Assembly: GCF_018614915.1 (NCBI RefSeq)
Contig: NZ_JAGGNU010000025.1
Coordinates: forward strand, 1-64,000
DNA length: 64,000 bases
DNA from: Variovorax paradoxus
GTDB lineage: Bacteria > Pseudomonadota > Gammaproteobacteria > Burkholderiales > Burkholderiaceae_C
Direction: 5' to 3'
The translations under genes and the position numbers were made by a program. Positions 33,382-41,625 of the stretch are shown one piece after another; positions within the stretch are counted from its first letter, which is position 1; each line of letters starts with the position of its first letter. The notes under the pieces were generated by a model. That model did not search any database. It was not told the origin of the DNA and saw only the letters and a list, made by a program, of their open reading frames with translations.

Positions 33382-33413
33382 GCCGCCGCGCAGCACCAAA
33401 CTGGCGCCGCGCC

Positions 33414-33429
33414 CGTGACATAGGTCACG
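33414..33429. promoter_or_regulatory. CRP-like site cGTGA-N6-TCACg
   Basis: GTGA at 33415-33418 and TCAC at 33425-33428 have the 6-bp spacing of CRP/Vfr/FNR-family sites, within a 16-bp inverted repeat (arms CGTGAC/GTCACG). It is 66 bp before the small gene at 33495 and may activate it. A short site of this form can arise by chance. Confidence 0.4.
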
Positions 33430-33494
33430 AAGCAATTTGCAAAGTAGGTAAAAGGACGTACACGTACTTTGGTCGTGAAGTAATACTTTTGGGT

Positions 33495-33689
33495 ATGAAT
33501 GAGCACGAGACCAATACCGGGTGGTGGACCGAAAAGCCTGATCGGGAGGAGCGCCCGTCGTCCTATGCGCAACTGGGCGGCAGTCCCTCCGGGCGCAGTC
33601 GCGCGGAGCGCGTGTGGCTCACAGGCGCGTTGATCATTGCGCTGATGGTCGCGCTGGGCTGGGCGATCCTGAGGCTGGCCAGCGCGTGA
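33495..33689 (+). CDS. small hypothetical single-span membrane protein
   Basis: A 64-residue protein: a charged, Gly/Ser-rich N-terminal half (NEHETNTGWWTEKPDREERP) and a C-terminal transmembrane helix (LTGALIIALMVALGWAILRLA). No family recognised. It lies between two gene relics with AT-richer upstream DNA (33430-33490) and a CRP-like site, which suggests a real promoter. It may be a genuine small membrane protein or a remnant. Confidence 0.5.
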   Translation: MNEHETNTGWWTEKPDREERPSSYAQLGGSPSGRSRAERVWLTGALIIALMVALGWAILRLASA

Positions 33690-33690
33690 C

Positions 33691-33876
33691 GCCGAGCATG
33701 TCGAAGCCCGTTCGTTCATCCGCCAGAAGCTGAGCGCGGAATTCACCGAGCTGGCGAGTCGGACCCGGACCGTGGGCATGGGTTCGCGGAACAACCTGGT
33801 GGGCAGCGGCACCGACGACGTCGTCGACGCACCGGATCGCCGCGTCGACTTCACGATCGTCGATTGCGCGGCCTGA
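33691..33876 (+). pseudogene. relic of OmpA/MotB C-terminal domain
   Basis: Sixty-one codons in one frame, ending at TGA 33874-33876, read AEHVEARSFIRQKLSAEF, then TRTVGMGSRNNLVGSGTDD and DRRVDFTIVDCAA. The GMGS...N.VGTGTDDxxDAxDRRVEF pattern is the end of an OmpA-like peptidoglycan-binding domain. There is no start or upstream part; the frame begins 1 base after the preceding small gene. It overlaps the 3' end of the DUF1127 gene. Confidence 0.75.
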
Positions 33877-34069
33877 GGCGCCCCGCCGTGCCCCGCAGCA
33901 GGGCCGGCACCTCGCTGCGGCCGATGCCGAGGTCGAGCAGCTCGTGCTCGCTCATGGCCTTGAGCTGCTGCGCTTCGTGCCGTGCGCGGCGGCGGTCGTT
34001 CGCCCGTGCGATTCTGCCGGCGAGCGCGTGCGCCAGATCGAGAATCGGCAGTCGCATTTTCAGTCCCAT
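33851..34069 (-). CDS. DUF1127-family protein (YjiS-like)
   Basis: A 72-residue basic protein. The core AQQLKAMSEHELLDLGIGRSEV is the DUF1127 signature (LkamsdhELrDiGisRsei). ATG 34069 is chosen because AGGAG is 8 bases upstream. Small proteins of this family have been linked to RNA binding, phosphate and phospholipid metabolism in alphaproteobacteria. Divergence from a LysR gene, 86 bp away, is a recurrent arrangement and suggests regulation by it. The 3' end runs 26 bp into the OmpA relic. Confidence 0.85.
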   Translation of the reverse strand: MGLKMRLPILDLAHALAGRIARANDRRRARHEAQQLKAMSEHELLDLGIGRSEVPALLRGTAGRLRPRNRRS

Positions 34070-34155
34070 CGCATGTTCTCCTGTCATGGAGTCCATGTTG
34101 CGGCGTCGCATGCTATTGTGGAAGTTGAGATTTCTGAGGCAATCAATCAGGATTC

Positions 34156-35055
34156 ATGATGCGACAGCTGAACCTCGACCAACTCCGCACGCTGATCGCC
34201 ATCGCCGACCTGGGCACCTTCTCCGCCGCTGCCCAGGCCCTGCACCTGGCGCAGCCCACCGTGAGCCTGCATGTCAGCGAGCTGGAGTCGCGCCTGGGCG
34301 CGCCGCTGGTGCTGCGCGGCGCACGGCGTGTCGTGCCCACCGCCGCCGGTGCCGTGCTGGTGGAGCGCGGCCGGCGCCTGCTGCGCGATGCCGACGATGC
34401 CATCGACGCGGTGCGGCGCCAGCACCGGGGGCTCGCCGGCCGGGTGCGCATCGGCTGCAGCACCACAAGCGTGGTGGTCGACCTGCTGCCGCCGGTGTTT
34501 CACGCCCTGCTCGAGCGCTACCCCGACATCGTGCTCACGCCGAGCTTCCTGGGTTCGGACTATTCAGTGTCCGGCATCCTGGCCGGCACCCTGGACCTGG
34601 CCATCATCGCGCTGCCGCAGCCCCCAGTGCCGGGGCTGGCGCTGACGCCCTGGCGCAAGCATTCGATGATGGCCTTCGTGCCGGCGCGTTGGCAGGCGCC
34701 GCGTCGCATCACGCCGGCCTGGCTGGCGCAGCATCCGCTGATCATGAACGAGCCGGGCTCGCGCATGTACGCGCTGACCATGGAATGGTTCGCCCGCGCC
34801 GGCTTCGCGCCGCGCGCGCGCATCGAGCACGACTACGACGTCGCGATGCGCGGCCTGGTCGCCGCAGGTTACGGCGTGGCGCTGCTGCCGGCACCCGACG
34901 AAGGGAAAGTCGCCGACGCTGGCGAGCATGTGCAGACGCTGCCGCTGCGCCCGAAGCTCACGCGCCAACTGGCCATTGCGTATCGCGCGCAGGACACGCT
35001 AGACGGCGCAACGCACCGGGTGATCGAGACGCTGCTGGAGTTCGGCCGGGCCTGA
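34156..35055 (+). CDS. LysR-family regulator
   Basis: A 299-residue LTTR: LNLDQLRTLIAIADLGTFSAAAQAL and LAQPTVSLHVSELESRLG form the helix-turn-helix, with the effector domain from residue 92 (RVRIGCSTTSVVVDLLPP). It is divergent from the DUF1127 gene and probably controls it, as in comparable pairs. The double Met start at 34156/34159 does not change the call. Confidence 0.92.
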   Translation: MMRQLNLDQLRTLIAIADLGTFSAAAQALHLAQPTVSLHVSELESRLGAPLVLRGARRVVPTAAGAVLVERGRRLLRDADDAIDAVRRQHRGLAGRVRIGCSTTSVVVDLLPPVFHALLERYPDIVLTPSFLGSDYSVSGILAGTLDLAIIALPQPPVPGLALTPWRKHSMMAFVPARWQAPRRITPAWLAQHPLIMNEPGSRMYALTMEWFARAGFAPRARIEHDYDVAMRGLVAAGYGVALLPAPDEGKVADAGEHVQTLPLRPKLTRQLAIAYRAQDTLDGATHRVIETLLEFGRA

Positions 35056-35112
35056 GCCGCGCTCAGGACTGGCGCGATCGAGTACAACTGCCTTACCCAT
35101 CAGGAGATGCAC

Positions 35113-35313
35113 ATGGAGCCCACCAAAGCCGCGTCGACAACCGAGCAGCAGAAAGCCGACGATGGATCGACGTCGGCGCCCGGGACGGCACCCCGGACCT
35201 TGCCTGCTCGACTGGAGAACTACCGGAACGCAAGGCAGCCGAAGATCTCGAAGGGCATGCTCGCGGTGGGCGTGCTTGCGGCGGCGGTGGCGCTGCTCGC
35301 GGCGCTTCGATAG
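35113..35313 (+). CDS. small C-terminally anchored membrane protein
   Basis: A 66-residue protein: an N-terminal polar, Pro/Ala/Thr-rich part (EPTKAASTTEQQKADDG) and a C-terminal transmembrane helix (MLAVGVLAAAVALLAAL). Function unknown. ATG 35113 is chosen over 35107 because AGGAG at 35102-35106 abuts the earlier ATG but is spaced 6 bases from this one. It converges on the gene ending at 35319. Confidence 0.65.
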   Translation: MEPTKAASTTEQQKADDGSTSAPGTAPRTLPARLENYRNARQPKISKGMLAVGVLAAAVALLAALR

Positions 35314-35318
35314 CCGAC

Positions 35319-35792
35319 TCAGCGCGGCTTCTGGAACCCGCCGTCGATCCAGGCCTCTGCACTGTCGGCGCTGAGCCTGAAATTCGGCGCCACCCGCACC
35401 TCGCCCTGCAGCACGCCGAACTCGTCGTGCGCGCTGAGCATGGCGTGCGGGTTGTCCTCGTCCGGCACGATCTGCAGCGAGACGCGGATGCGTTCGGTTC
35501 CCGCGCCGACGCTCACGCTCTTGTTGAGCTGGGCGTGCAACTGCTGCTCGTGCCGCCGCAGCACCTCGGCGGCGGTCTTGACCAGCGTGTGAAAGGCCGG
35601 CGCGTCCAGCGGCTTGGGATTCTTCTTGTCGCGGCCCATGGTCCAGGGTCCGACCAGCGCCGGCTCGGGGTCGCCGTGCCGCGTCATCGAGACGGCCCAG
35701 CCGTCGTCGTCCTCGTTCTTGATCACGCGCGCCGTCCAGCGCTCGTCGCGCCAGAGGGTCGCTTCCTGGATGATGTCGTCGTGTTCTGTCAT
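35319..35792 (-). CDS. hypothetical protein in operon with glutaminase region
   Basis: A 157-residue acidic soluble protein of unknown function. It starts MTEHDDIIQEATLWRDERWTARVIKNEDDDGWAV, and no signal peptide or motif is recognised. It begins 9 bp after the glutaminase stop on the same strand, so it is probably cotranscribed with glsA. Confidence 0.75.
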   Translation of the reverse strand: MTEHDDIIQEATLWRDERWTARVIKNEDDDGWAVSMTRHGDPEPALVGPWTMGRDKKNPKPLDAPAFHTLVKTAAEVLRRHEQQLHAQLNKSVSVGAGTERIRVSLQIVPDEDNPHAMLSAHDEFGVLQGEVRVAPNFRLSADSAEAWIDGGFQKPR

Positions 35793-35801
35793 GTGTTTCG
35801 C

Positions 35802-36716
35802 TCAGAAGATGGAAAGGCCGGTACGCGCCACGAAGCGTTCGAGCGCCTTCATGCCGAGCAGGGAGTTGCCCGTGGCATCGAGTGCCGGCGACCAGACGCA
35901 CAGCGTGAGCCGGTCCGGCACCACGGCGACGATGCCGCCGCCGACGCCGCTCTTGCAGGGCAGGCCGATGGAGAAGGCCACGTCGCCGGCGGCGTCGTAG
36001 GTGCCGCAGGTCAGCATCAGCGCGTTGATGCGACGCGCATGGCGCTCGGTCGTGACCTCGGGCTCGCCGTCGCGCGGGTGGGCGCCGTCGCGGCACAGGA
36101 AGCCGGCGGCGCGCGCCAGCTGTACGCAGCTCATGCCGATCGCGCACTGGTGGAAGTACGTGTCGAGCACGGTTTCCACGTCGTTGTCGAGCTTGCCGAA
36201 GCTCTTCATGAAATTGGCGAGCGCGTAGTTGCGATAGCCCGTCGCGGCTTCCGAAGCCGCGACCTCGGCATCGAAGCCGATCGCTTCGCCGCACAGGCTC
36301 GTCATGAGCTCGAGGATGTCTCTTTTGGCATCGCCCTGGCTCACGAGACGATCGGCCACCGCGATGGCGCCGGCATTGATGAAGGGATTGCGCGGCTTGC
36401 CGTGCTCGTTCTCGAGCTGCACCAGCGAATTGAAGGGATTGCCCGAGGGCTCGCGCCCGATGCGCTCCCACAGCGCATCGCCCATGCGCCGCATCGCGAG
36501 CGTGAGCGTGAAGAGCTTGGAAATGCTCTGGATCGAGAAGGGCATGGCCGCGTCGCCGGCCGAGGCCTCCTCTCCCTGGCAGGTGCGCAGCGCAATGCCG
36601 AACTGCTGCGCCGGCACGCGCGCCAGCGCCGGGATGTAGCTGGCGACCGTGCCGCCGGCGCCCAGCAACGGACGCATCTCGGCGTTGATCTCGTCGAGGA
36701 TGGGTTGGAAGTTCAT
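35802..36716 (-). CDS. glsA: glutaminase
   Basis: A 304-residue serine-dependent glutaminase of the beta-lactamase-like fold, converting glutamine to glutamate and ammonia. The SxxK catalytic pair is in SIQSISKLFTL (Ser64, Lys67); PFSIQSISKLFTLTLAM, GKPRNPFINAGAIA and SGVGGGIVAV are family motifs. ATG 36716 gives the usual MNFQPILDEI start. Length equals the E. coli YbaS/YneH enzymes. Confidence 0.95.
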   Translation of the reverse strand: MNFQPILDEINAEMRPLLGAGGTVASYIPALARVPAQQFGIALRTCQGEEASAGDAAMPFSIQSISKLFTLTLAMRRMGDALWERIGREPSGNPFNSLVQLENEHGKPRNPFINAGAIAVADRLVSQGDAKRDILELMTSLCGEAIGFDAEVAASEAATGYRNYALANFMKSFGKLDNDVETVLDTYFHQCAIGMSCVQLARAAGFLCRDGAHPRDGEPEVTTERHARRINALMLTCGTYDAAGDVAFSIGLPCKSGVGGGIVAVVPDRLTLCVWSPALDATGNSLLGMKALERFVARTGLSIF

Positions 36717-36735
36717 GAGCGTGGGCGTGGCGCGT

Positions 36736-37896
36736 TCATTCCGGTGGATTCTGCAGTCGCTTCCAAGGTACGACCGGCCAATCGCTGCGCATCTGTGCCG
36801 TCTCGCCGCCATAGACGACGCTGCCGCCGTCCAGTGCATCGGGAAATGCCGCGGAAAAGCCCGACAGCCCCCTGAAATAGTCGGAGTTGACCGTGGCGCC
36901 AGCCTTGATCTCGACCGCGCGGAACCGGCGCCCGGATGGCAGCAGCAGATCGACTTCGTTTCCGGTGGCGTCACGGTAGAAATACATCTCCGCCGTCTCG
37001 CCGCTGTTGAAGCGGGATTTCAACGCCTCGATGACCACGAAGTTCTCGAACAGGCTGCCGAGCAGCGGATCGCGCGCGACCTGCTCCGGCGTGCGCAGGC
37101 CGAGCAGCCAGCACGCCAGCCCCACGTCGTGGAAGTAGAGCTTGGGGCTCTTGACCAGACGCTTCGACGTGTTGGTGAACCAGGGCGGCAGGACGTGCAC
37201 GATGTAGCTGGTCTGAAGCAGGTCCAGCCAGGCTCGCGCAGTCGCATGCGAGACGCCGGCATCGTTGCCCAGGCTCGTCAGGTTCACGAGCTGGCCGATG
37301 CGACCTGCGCACAGGCGCACGAAGCGCTCGAAGCGTTGCAAGTCGTGCACTGCAGCCAACTGGCGCAGATCGCGTTCCACATAGGTCGCGAAATAGTCGC
37401 CGAGGGCCTGTGAAGGATCCAGGCCGCGGTCGTGGATGCGCGGATAGAAGCCCGTGAGCAGTGTCTGCGGGAGTTCGGGCACGGGATGGATCTTTGCAAG
37501 CTCAGCGAGCGTGAACGGCAGCAGGCGCAACACGGCCGTGCGGCCTGCCAGCGACTGGCTGACGTGCGACATCAGTTCAAACTGCTGGCTGCCGGTCAGG
37601 ATGAAGCGGCCCGGCGACGCGTCCTCGTCGACCAGCGATTGCAGATAGGACGGCAGTTGCGGCGCGCGCTGGATCTCATCGATGATGGCGCCGGCTTCGA
37701 TCCCCTTCAGGAATCCGCGCGGGTCTTCTTCCGCGAAGCGGCGGGTGTCCGGGTCTTCCAGAGTGACATAGCGCTTGCCGTCGAACAGCTTGCGGCAGAG
37801 CGTCGTCTTGCCGCTCTGCCGTGGACCTGTGAGGGTGAGCACAGGGTACTGCCGTGCCAGTCGTGCGGCCAATGGAGCGATGTCGCGCGGGATCAT
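36736..37896 (-). CDS. AAA_14/DUF4143 ATPase
   Basis: A 386-residue ATPase. Walker A GPRQSGKTT (Lys30), Walker B GAIIDEIQRAP, and sensor FILTGSQQFELM form the N-terminal AAA_14 domain. The C-terminal half is DUF4143, with the nuclease-like region DATGNEVDLLLPSGRRFRAVEIKAG (D...ExK), resembling a PD-(D/E)xK fold. Such orphan ATPases are widely and sporadically spread; their function is unknown, and defence or toxin-antitoxin roles have been suggested. Its start is 19 bp from a perfect 35-bp inverted repeat. Confidence 0.9.
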   Translation of the reverse strand: MIPRDIAPLAARLARQYPVLTLTGPRQSGKTTLCRKLFDGKRYVTLEDPDTRRFAEEDPRGFLKGIEAGAIIDEIQRAPQLPSYLQSLVDEDASPGRFILTGSQQFELMSHVSQSLAGRTAVLRLLPFTLAELAKIHPVPELPQTLLTGFYPRIHDRGLDPSQALGDYFATYVERDLRQLAAVHDLQRFERFVRLCAGRIGQLVNLTSLGNDAGVSHATARAWLDLLQTSYIVHVLPPWFTNTSKRLVKSPKLYFHDVGLACWLLGLRTPEQVARDPLLGSLFENFVVIEALKSRFNSGETAEMYFYRDATGNEVDLLLPSGRRFRAVEIKAGATVNSDYFRGLSGFSAAFPDALDGGSVVYGGETAQMRSDWPVVPWKRLQNPPE

Positions 37897-37915
37897 GCCT
37901 GGATTCTAGGCAGTC

Positions 37916-37950
37916 CGTGCAAATTGAAGAAATGTTCTTCAATTTGCACG
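37916..37950. repeat. perfect 16-bp inverted repeat with 3-bp loop
   Basis: Positions 37916-37931 (CGTGCAAATTGAAGAA) are the exact reverse complement of 37935-37950, separated by ATG. The AT-rich stem stands out from the surrounding GC-rich DNA. It covers the last codons of the EamA gene and ends 19 bp before the DUF4143 ATPase start, so it is probably that gene's operator; it lacks the GC stem and T-run of a terminator. Confidence 0.9.
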
Positions 37951-38868
37951 AGGCGCGGATTCAAGCTCTTCCTTCATGCCCGAGCGCCGGTTCACCAGCA
38001 TGATCCCCAGCGCCACGCCCGCGAGCGCCAGCACCAGTTGCAAGGTCAGCGGCTCCTTGAGCAGTACCACGCCGAACACCAGCGCGAACAGCGGCGTGAG
38101 AAAGGTGAAGGAGGAGATGCGCGTGGCCGGGTAGTGCCGGAGCATCCACATCCAGGCCAGGTAGCTCGCGAAGGCGCCGATCGCGGTCTGCAGGAAGATC
38201 GAGAACCAGGCGTAGCTGGAGTACGAAAAGCCCCACTCTTCGCCGAGCGCCAGCGACAGCAGCGGCGAGACCGCCGCGGTGACCGCGATCTGATAGAAGA
38301 GCGTCTTCTCGGCGCTGGCAGTGGCGAGGCGCGTGGTGCGCAGCGCCAGCGTCGTGAGCCCCCACAGCACACCGGCCGCGAGCGCGAGCGCATCGCCGAA
38401 CAACTGGCCCGAGCTGCTGTGGCCGAAGCTTTCGCTGAAGGCCAGCACCACGCCCGCGAAGGCGATCGCAAGACCGATCCATTGCATGCCGCGCAAGCGC
38501 TCGGCCGGCACGAAGCGCGGCAGCAGCAACGCGACCACGAAAGGCGAGGTGTAGAGAAACACGGTGAGTCGCGAGGCGGTGGTGTGCTGCAGCCCGATGT
38601 AGATGCAGGTGAATTCGCCCGCGAACAGCAGGCCGGCGAGCAGCCCGCCGGGCAGCGTGCCGTCGCGCTCGAACAGCGGCACGCCGCGCCATCGGCACCA
38701 CAGCCACAGCAGCACGACCGCGCCCGCCATGCGGATCGAGGCCTGCCACAGGGGCGGCACCTCGGTCACGGTGGTCTTGATCAGGATCTGCTGCAGTCCC
38801 CAGAAGGCGCAGCAGGCGAGCAGCACGGTGGTGGCGCGCGGGTCGAGGTGGCTTCTTCTTTCGATCAT
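37939..38868 (-). CDS. EamA/DMT-superfamily exporter
   Basis: A 309-residue inner-membrane protein with ten hydrophobic segments in two EamA repeats (FWGLQQILIKTTVTEVPPL and WGLTTLALRTTRLATAS). Members export amino acids, metabolites or drugs. Its last codons form half of the 35-bp palindrome. It lies 31 bp after the BON-domain gene and may belong to the same long operon running from 42612. Confidence 0.9.
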   Translation of the reverse strand: MIERRSHLDPRATTVLLACCAFWGLQQILIKTTVTEVPPLWQASIRMAGAVVLLWLWCRWRGVPLFERDGTLPGGLLAGLLFAGEFTCIYIGLQHTTASRLTVFLYTSPFVVALLLPRFVPAERLRGMQWIGLAIAFAGVVLAFSESFGHSSSGQLFGDALALAAGVLWGLTTLALRTTRLATASAEKTLFYQIAVTAAVSPLLSLALGEEWGFSYSSYAWFSIFLQTAIGAFASYLAWMWMLRHYPATRISSFTFLTPLFALVFGVVLLKEPLTLQLVLALAGVALGIMLVNRRSGMKEELESAPRAN

Positions 38869-38899
38869 TCTTCTGTTCCGGCTCGGGTCTTGTCTCGGT

Positions 38900-39397
38900 T
38901 CAATGGGGTGCGACGGCGTACGAAGGCTTGCCGCGCGTGCCGATCATCAGGTCGTCGACGACGAGCTCGACCTCGGGCACGGCGCGGGCCGCCTGCTGCA
39001 GCCGCAGCGCCAGCGCGCGCGAGGGCACGCAGCCCTGCAGGTAGACCCAGCGCCGCTGCACCACGGCCCAGACGCTCGCGTGCTTCACGCCTGGCACGGC
39101 CGAGAGTGCGGCCTGCACCCTCGGCGCCAGCGCCTTGTCGTAGCGGTAGGCATTGCTGTCGCTGCACTTGCCCTCGAGCCAGCAACTGGTGCCGCGCTCC
39201 AGCCGCGCATGCATCTGGGCGCGCCGCTCTTCCTCGGTATAGAGCGGACCTTCGGGCACGGGGCAGCCGCGGGCGCCCGACGACACCTGGAAGAAGGGGT
39301 CGTCGAACCAGTTTTTCTTCTCGGGGCTGGCGATGGCCGCTGCGCAAGCCATTGCGAGCAGTGCCACCGGCGCGTCGCGACGCAAGCGGAAGGGCAT
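38900..39397 (-). CDS. secreted BON-domain protein
   Basis: A 165-residue protein with a signal peptide (LLAMACAAAIASPE). The C-terminal 80 residues (VQAALSAVPGVKHASVWAVVQRRWVYLQGCV to VELVVDDL) fit the BON domain, which binds phospholipid or stabilises the envelope under stress. A Cys-rich central part (GCPVPEG, SCWLEGKCSD) may form disulfides. ATG 39397 is chosen to start at the signal peptide. Confidence 0.7.
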   Translation of the reverse strand: MPFRLRRDAPVALLAMACAAAIASPEKKNWFDDPFFQVSSGARGCPVPEGPLYTEEERRAQMHARLERGTSCWLEGKCSDSNAYRYDKALAPRVQAALSAVPGVKHASVWAVVQRRWVYLQGCVPSRALALRLQQAARAVPEVELVVDDLMIGTRGKPSYAVAPH

Positions 39398-39428
39398 GCG
39401 CCGATCGTAGCCCGCTGGCGCGAATCCT

Positions 39429-40835
39429 TCAGGCGGCGCCAGGGCCTTGCTGTTGCGCGCGGTGCAGGTCGGCCGTGGGATGCACGCGCTGGATCGGCGC
39501 GCGCCGCACGTCGCGGCGTGCAATGCCGGCCACTTCGTGCATCAGGGCGCGCGCGTCCCAATCGAGCGGCCAGCCTTGCCACAGGCGCAGCGCGCCGTTG
39601 ACGAACACGGCCTCGATCTGGTCGCGGTTGGCGAAGCGCACCAGTTCCCATGTCAGGTCCCAATTCGGCACGAATTCCGGCACGTCGAGGTCGACCAGCA
39701 GGAAGTCCGCGGCCAGGCCTTCTGCGATGCGGCCGGTGACAGCGCCCAGCCCCGCGGCTTCGGCGCCGCGGTGCGTGGCGTGATCGAGCCAGAGCCAGCC
39801 GCCGCCGCAGGACGAGTCGCCGTTGGCCAGGCCCTGCGTGAGGCGCTGCGTTGCCTCGGCCGCATCCATCAGCCGGAAGCCGTCGGCGCGCGTGCCGTCA
39901 GTGCCGAGACCGAAGGGCACGCCCAGCATGCCGAGCAGGCCGGCATCGAGCACCGCGTTGCCCTTCCATTGGCTGGCCACGGGGTTGTAGGCCACGGCGG
40001 CGCCGCTGTCGCGCAAAAGGCCGAGCTCGCGCGGCGTCAGCAGCGTGGCGTGTGCGAGCAGGGCGGAGGCATTGAGCGCGCCGCAGGCGTGCAGCAGCTC
40101 GAGCGGGCGCAGGCCGCGGGCGACGAGCGAGCGTTCGACGGCGGCCAGGTGCTCGTTCACGTGCGTCTGGAAGCGCCGGCCGCTCTCCTGCGTGAGGGCC
40201 GCCACGTCGTGCAGCATGCGGTCGGTCGCGGCCTCGGGGATCGAGATCGCGAGCGAGGGATGCACCAGCGCATCGTGCTCGAGCCGGAGCAGGAAGTTCG
40301 CCGCCGCGTCGAGGATGCGCCGCGTGCCCGCCTCGTCGCCTTCGAGGGCCGCGTCGTTGCAGATCATGCCGAGCACGCAGCGGATGCCGGCATCGCGCGC
40401 CGCGCTCGCCACCGCATCCAGGCCGGCTTCGGAGCGGGTGCCCGCATCGACCACCGTGGTGAAGCCGCCGCGCAACGATTCGAGTGCCGAGAGCTTGGCG
40501 GCGAGGTAGGCCGCATCGGCGTCGAGCATCGACTCCATCGGCACCCAGATGCGTCGGAAGATCTCCGACGGTTCGCCGAAGGCGAGTGCCTTGCCGAAGG
40601 ACTGGGTCAGGTGGGTGTGGGTGTCGATGAGTCCCGGCATCAGAAGGCGGCGCGGCAGTGCGATCGGCGCCAGCTCCGGCTGCGCCGCACGCAGCTCGGC
40701 CAGCGTGCCCACCTGCGTGAAACGGCCGTCGCGCACCCGCACCGCCATGTCTTCGCGGGAACCGTCGGGCAGCATCAGCCATTCGGGTGCCAGCAGCAGG
40801 TCCTGCCGTGGATGAAAAAGGTCGGGGGAAAGCAT
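39429..40835 (-). CDS. cytosolic amidohydrolase (ATZ/TRZ-like)
   Basis: A 468-residue amidohydrolase_1 enzyme with metal motif DTHTHL (His73, His75), HVNEHLAAVE, LLAHATLL and the catalytic Asp in GTDGTRADG. Relatives deaminate or dechlorinate triazines, guanine or S-adenosylhomocysteine; the substrate here is unknown. It follows the TauE gene by 18 bp in a GntR-controlled unit with a Bug binding protein, so it probably acts on the imported compound. The C-terminal 25 residues are a charged extension. Confidence 0.88.
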   Translation of the reverse strand: MLSPDLFHPRQDLLLAPEWLMLPDGSREDMAVRVRDGRFTQVGTLAELRAAQPELAPIALPRRLLMPGLIDTHTHLTQSFGKALAFGEPSEIFRRIWVPMESMLDADAAYLAAKLSALESLRGGFTTVVDAGTRSEAGLDAVASAARDAGIRCVLGMICNDAALEGDEAGTRRILDAAANFLLRLEHDALVHPSLAISIPEAATDRMLHDVAALTQESGRRFQTHVNEHLAAVERSLVARGLRPLELLHACGALNASALLAHATLLTPRELGLLRDSGAAVAYNPVASQWKGNAVLDAGLLGMLGVPFGLGTDGTRADGFRLMDAAEATQRLTQGLANGDSSCGGGWLWLDHATHRGAEAAGLGAVTGRIAEGLAADFLLVDLDVPEFVPNWDLTWELVRFANRDQIEAVFVNGALRLWQGWPLDWDARALMHEVAGIARRDVRRAPIQRVHPTADLHRAQQQGPGAA

Positions 40836-40853
40836 GGTCGCTCCGATGAAAGT

Positions 40854-41606
40854 TCAGGCCCAAAGCAGCCAGGCGAACCAGGCGCCCACCGCCAGCAGCA
40901 GCAGGGACACCAGGCGCTGCATCTGTCTCACGTTGAGCAAGGTGGCGGCGCGCTGCCCGGCGATCGAACCCGCCAGCATCAGCAGGCCGCACAGCAGCGC
41001 GAGTCCAAGGTCGAGCCGGCCTTCGATCGCATGCACCGTGCTGCTCGCCAGTGCCACCGGCAGCTGGATCGCCTGCGCTGCCACCACCGCGAAGACGAGC
41101 GGCTGGCGCAGCAGCATCAAGAGCGGGATCACCAGCACCGGCCCGCCGGTTCCGGTGAGCGCGGAGCCGAGCCCGACCAGCGCGCCCAGCAGCAGCAGGG
41201 CCGGGGTGCCGAGCGCTGCCGCGGATGCAGGCGCCGGGGCCGCGGCCGCCATCAGCCCGCGCCAGCCCGCGAAGAGCACCAGGACCGTCACCCCGGACAT
41301 GAGGAGGGCCGGCGGCAACCAGCGCAGCAGCAGCGCCCCGGCGGCCGCGCCCGCGAGCGCACCCGCGAGCAGCGGCAGACAGCGCGCGGCCAGGGCGCGC
41401 TCGCGGCGCAGCGGGCCGAGCGCCACCAGCGCCGGCAGCGCGAAGCCCAGCGATGCCGCGGCGATCGCCTGCGGCAGCGGCACCGCGCCCAGCTGGGTCA
41501 GCACCGGCACCAGCAGCACGCCTCCGATGCCGCTGGCGCCGATCAGCCCTCCGGCCAGCAGCACCGCCGGCAGCACGATCCAGGCGCTGGTCATCGTCAT
41601 CAGCAT
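40854..41606 (-). CDS. TauE/SafE-family membrane exporter
   Basis: A 250-residue protein with eight hydrophobic segments of the TauE/SafE fold: LAGGLIGASGIGGVLLVPVL at the start and LVGLGSALTGTGGPVLVIPLL in the second repeat. Members export sulfite, sulfoacetate or related organic anions, or import them. It is encoded between a Bug-type binding protein and an amidohydrolase, so a carboxylate or sulfonate is the likely cargo. Confidence 0.9.
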   Translation of the reverse strand: MLMTMTSAWIVLPAVLLAGGLIGASGIGGVLLVPVLTQLGAVPLPQAIAAASLGFALPALVALGPLRRERALAARCLPLLAGALAGAAAGALLLRWLPPALLMSGVTVLVLFAGWRGLMAAAAPAPASAAALGTPALLLLGALVGLGSALTGTGGPVLVIPLLMLLRQPLVFAVVAAQAIQLPVALASSTVHAIEGRLDLGLALLCGLLMLAGSIAGQRAATLLNVRQMQRLVSLLLLAVGAWFAWLLWA

Positions 41607-41625
41607 CGGGGACTTTCCTTGTTCT

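Noticed and set aside
33414..33429. Part of a transposon terminal repeat linked to the gene relics
   Set aside because: Only one copy, no transposase and no target duplication; the GTGA-N6-TCAC spacing fits a regulator site better.
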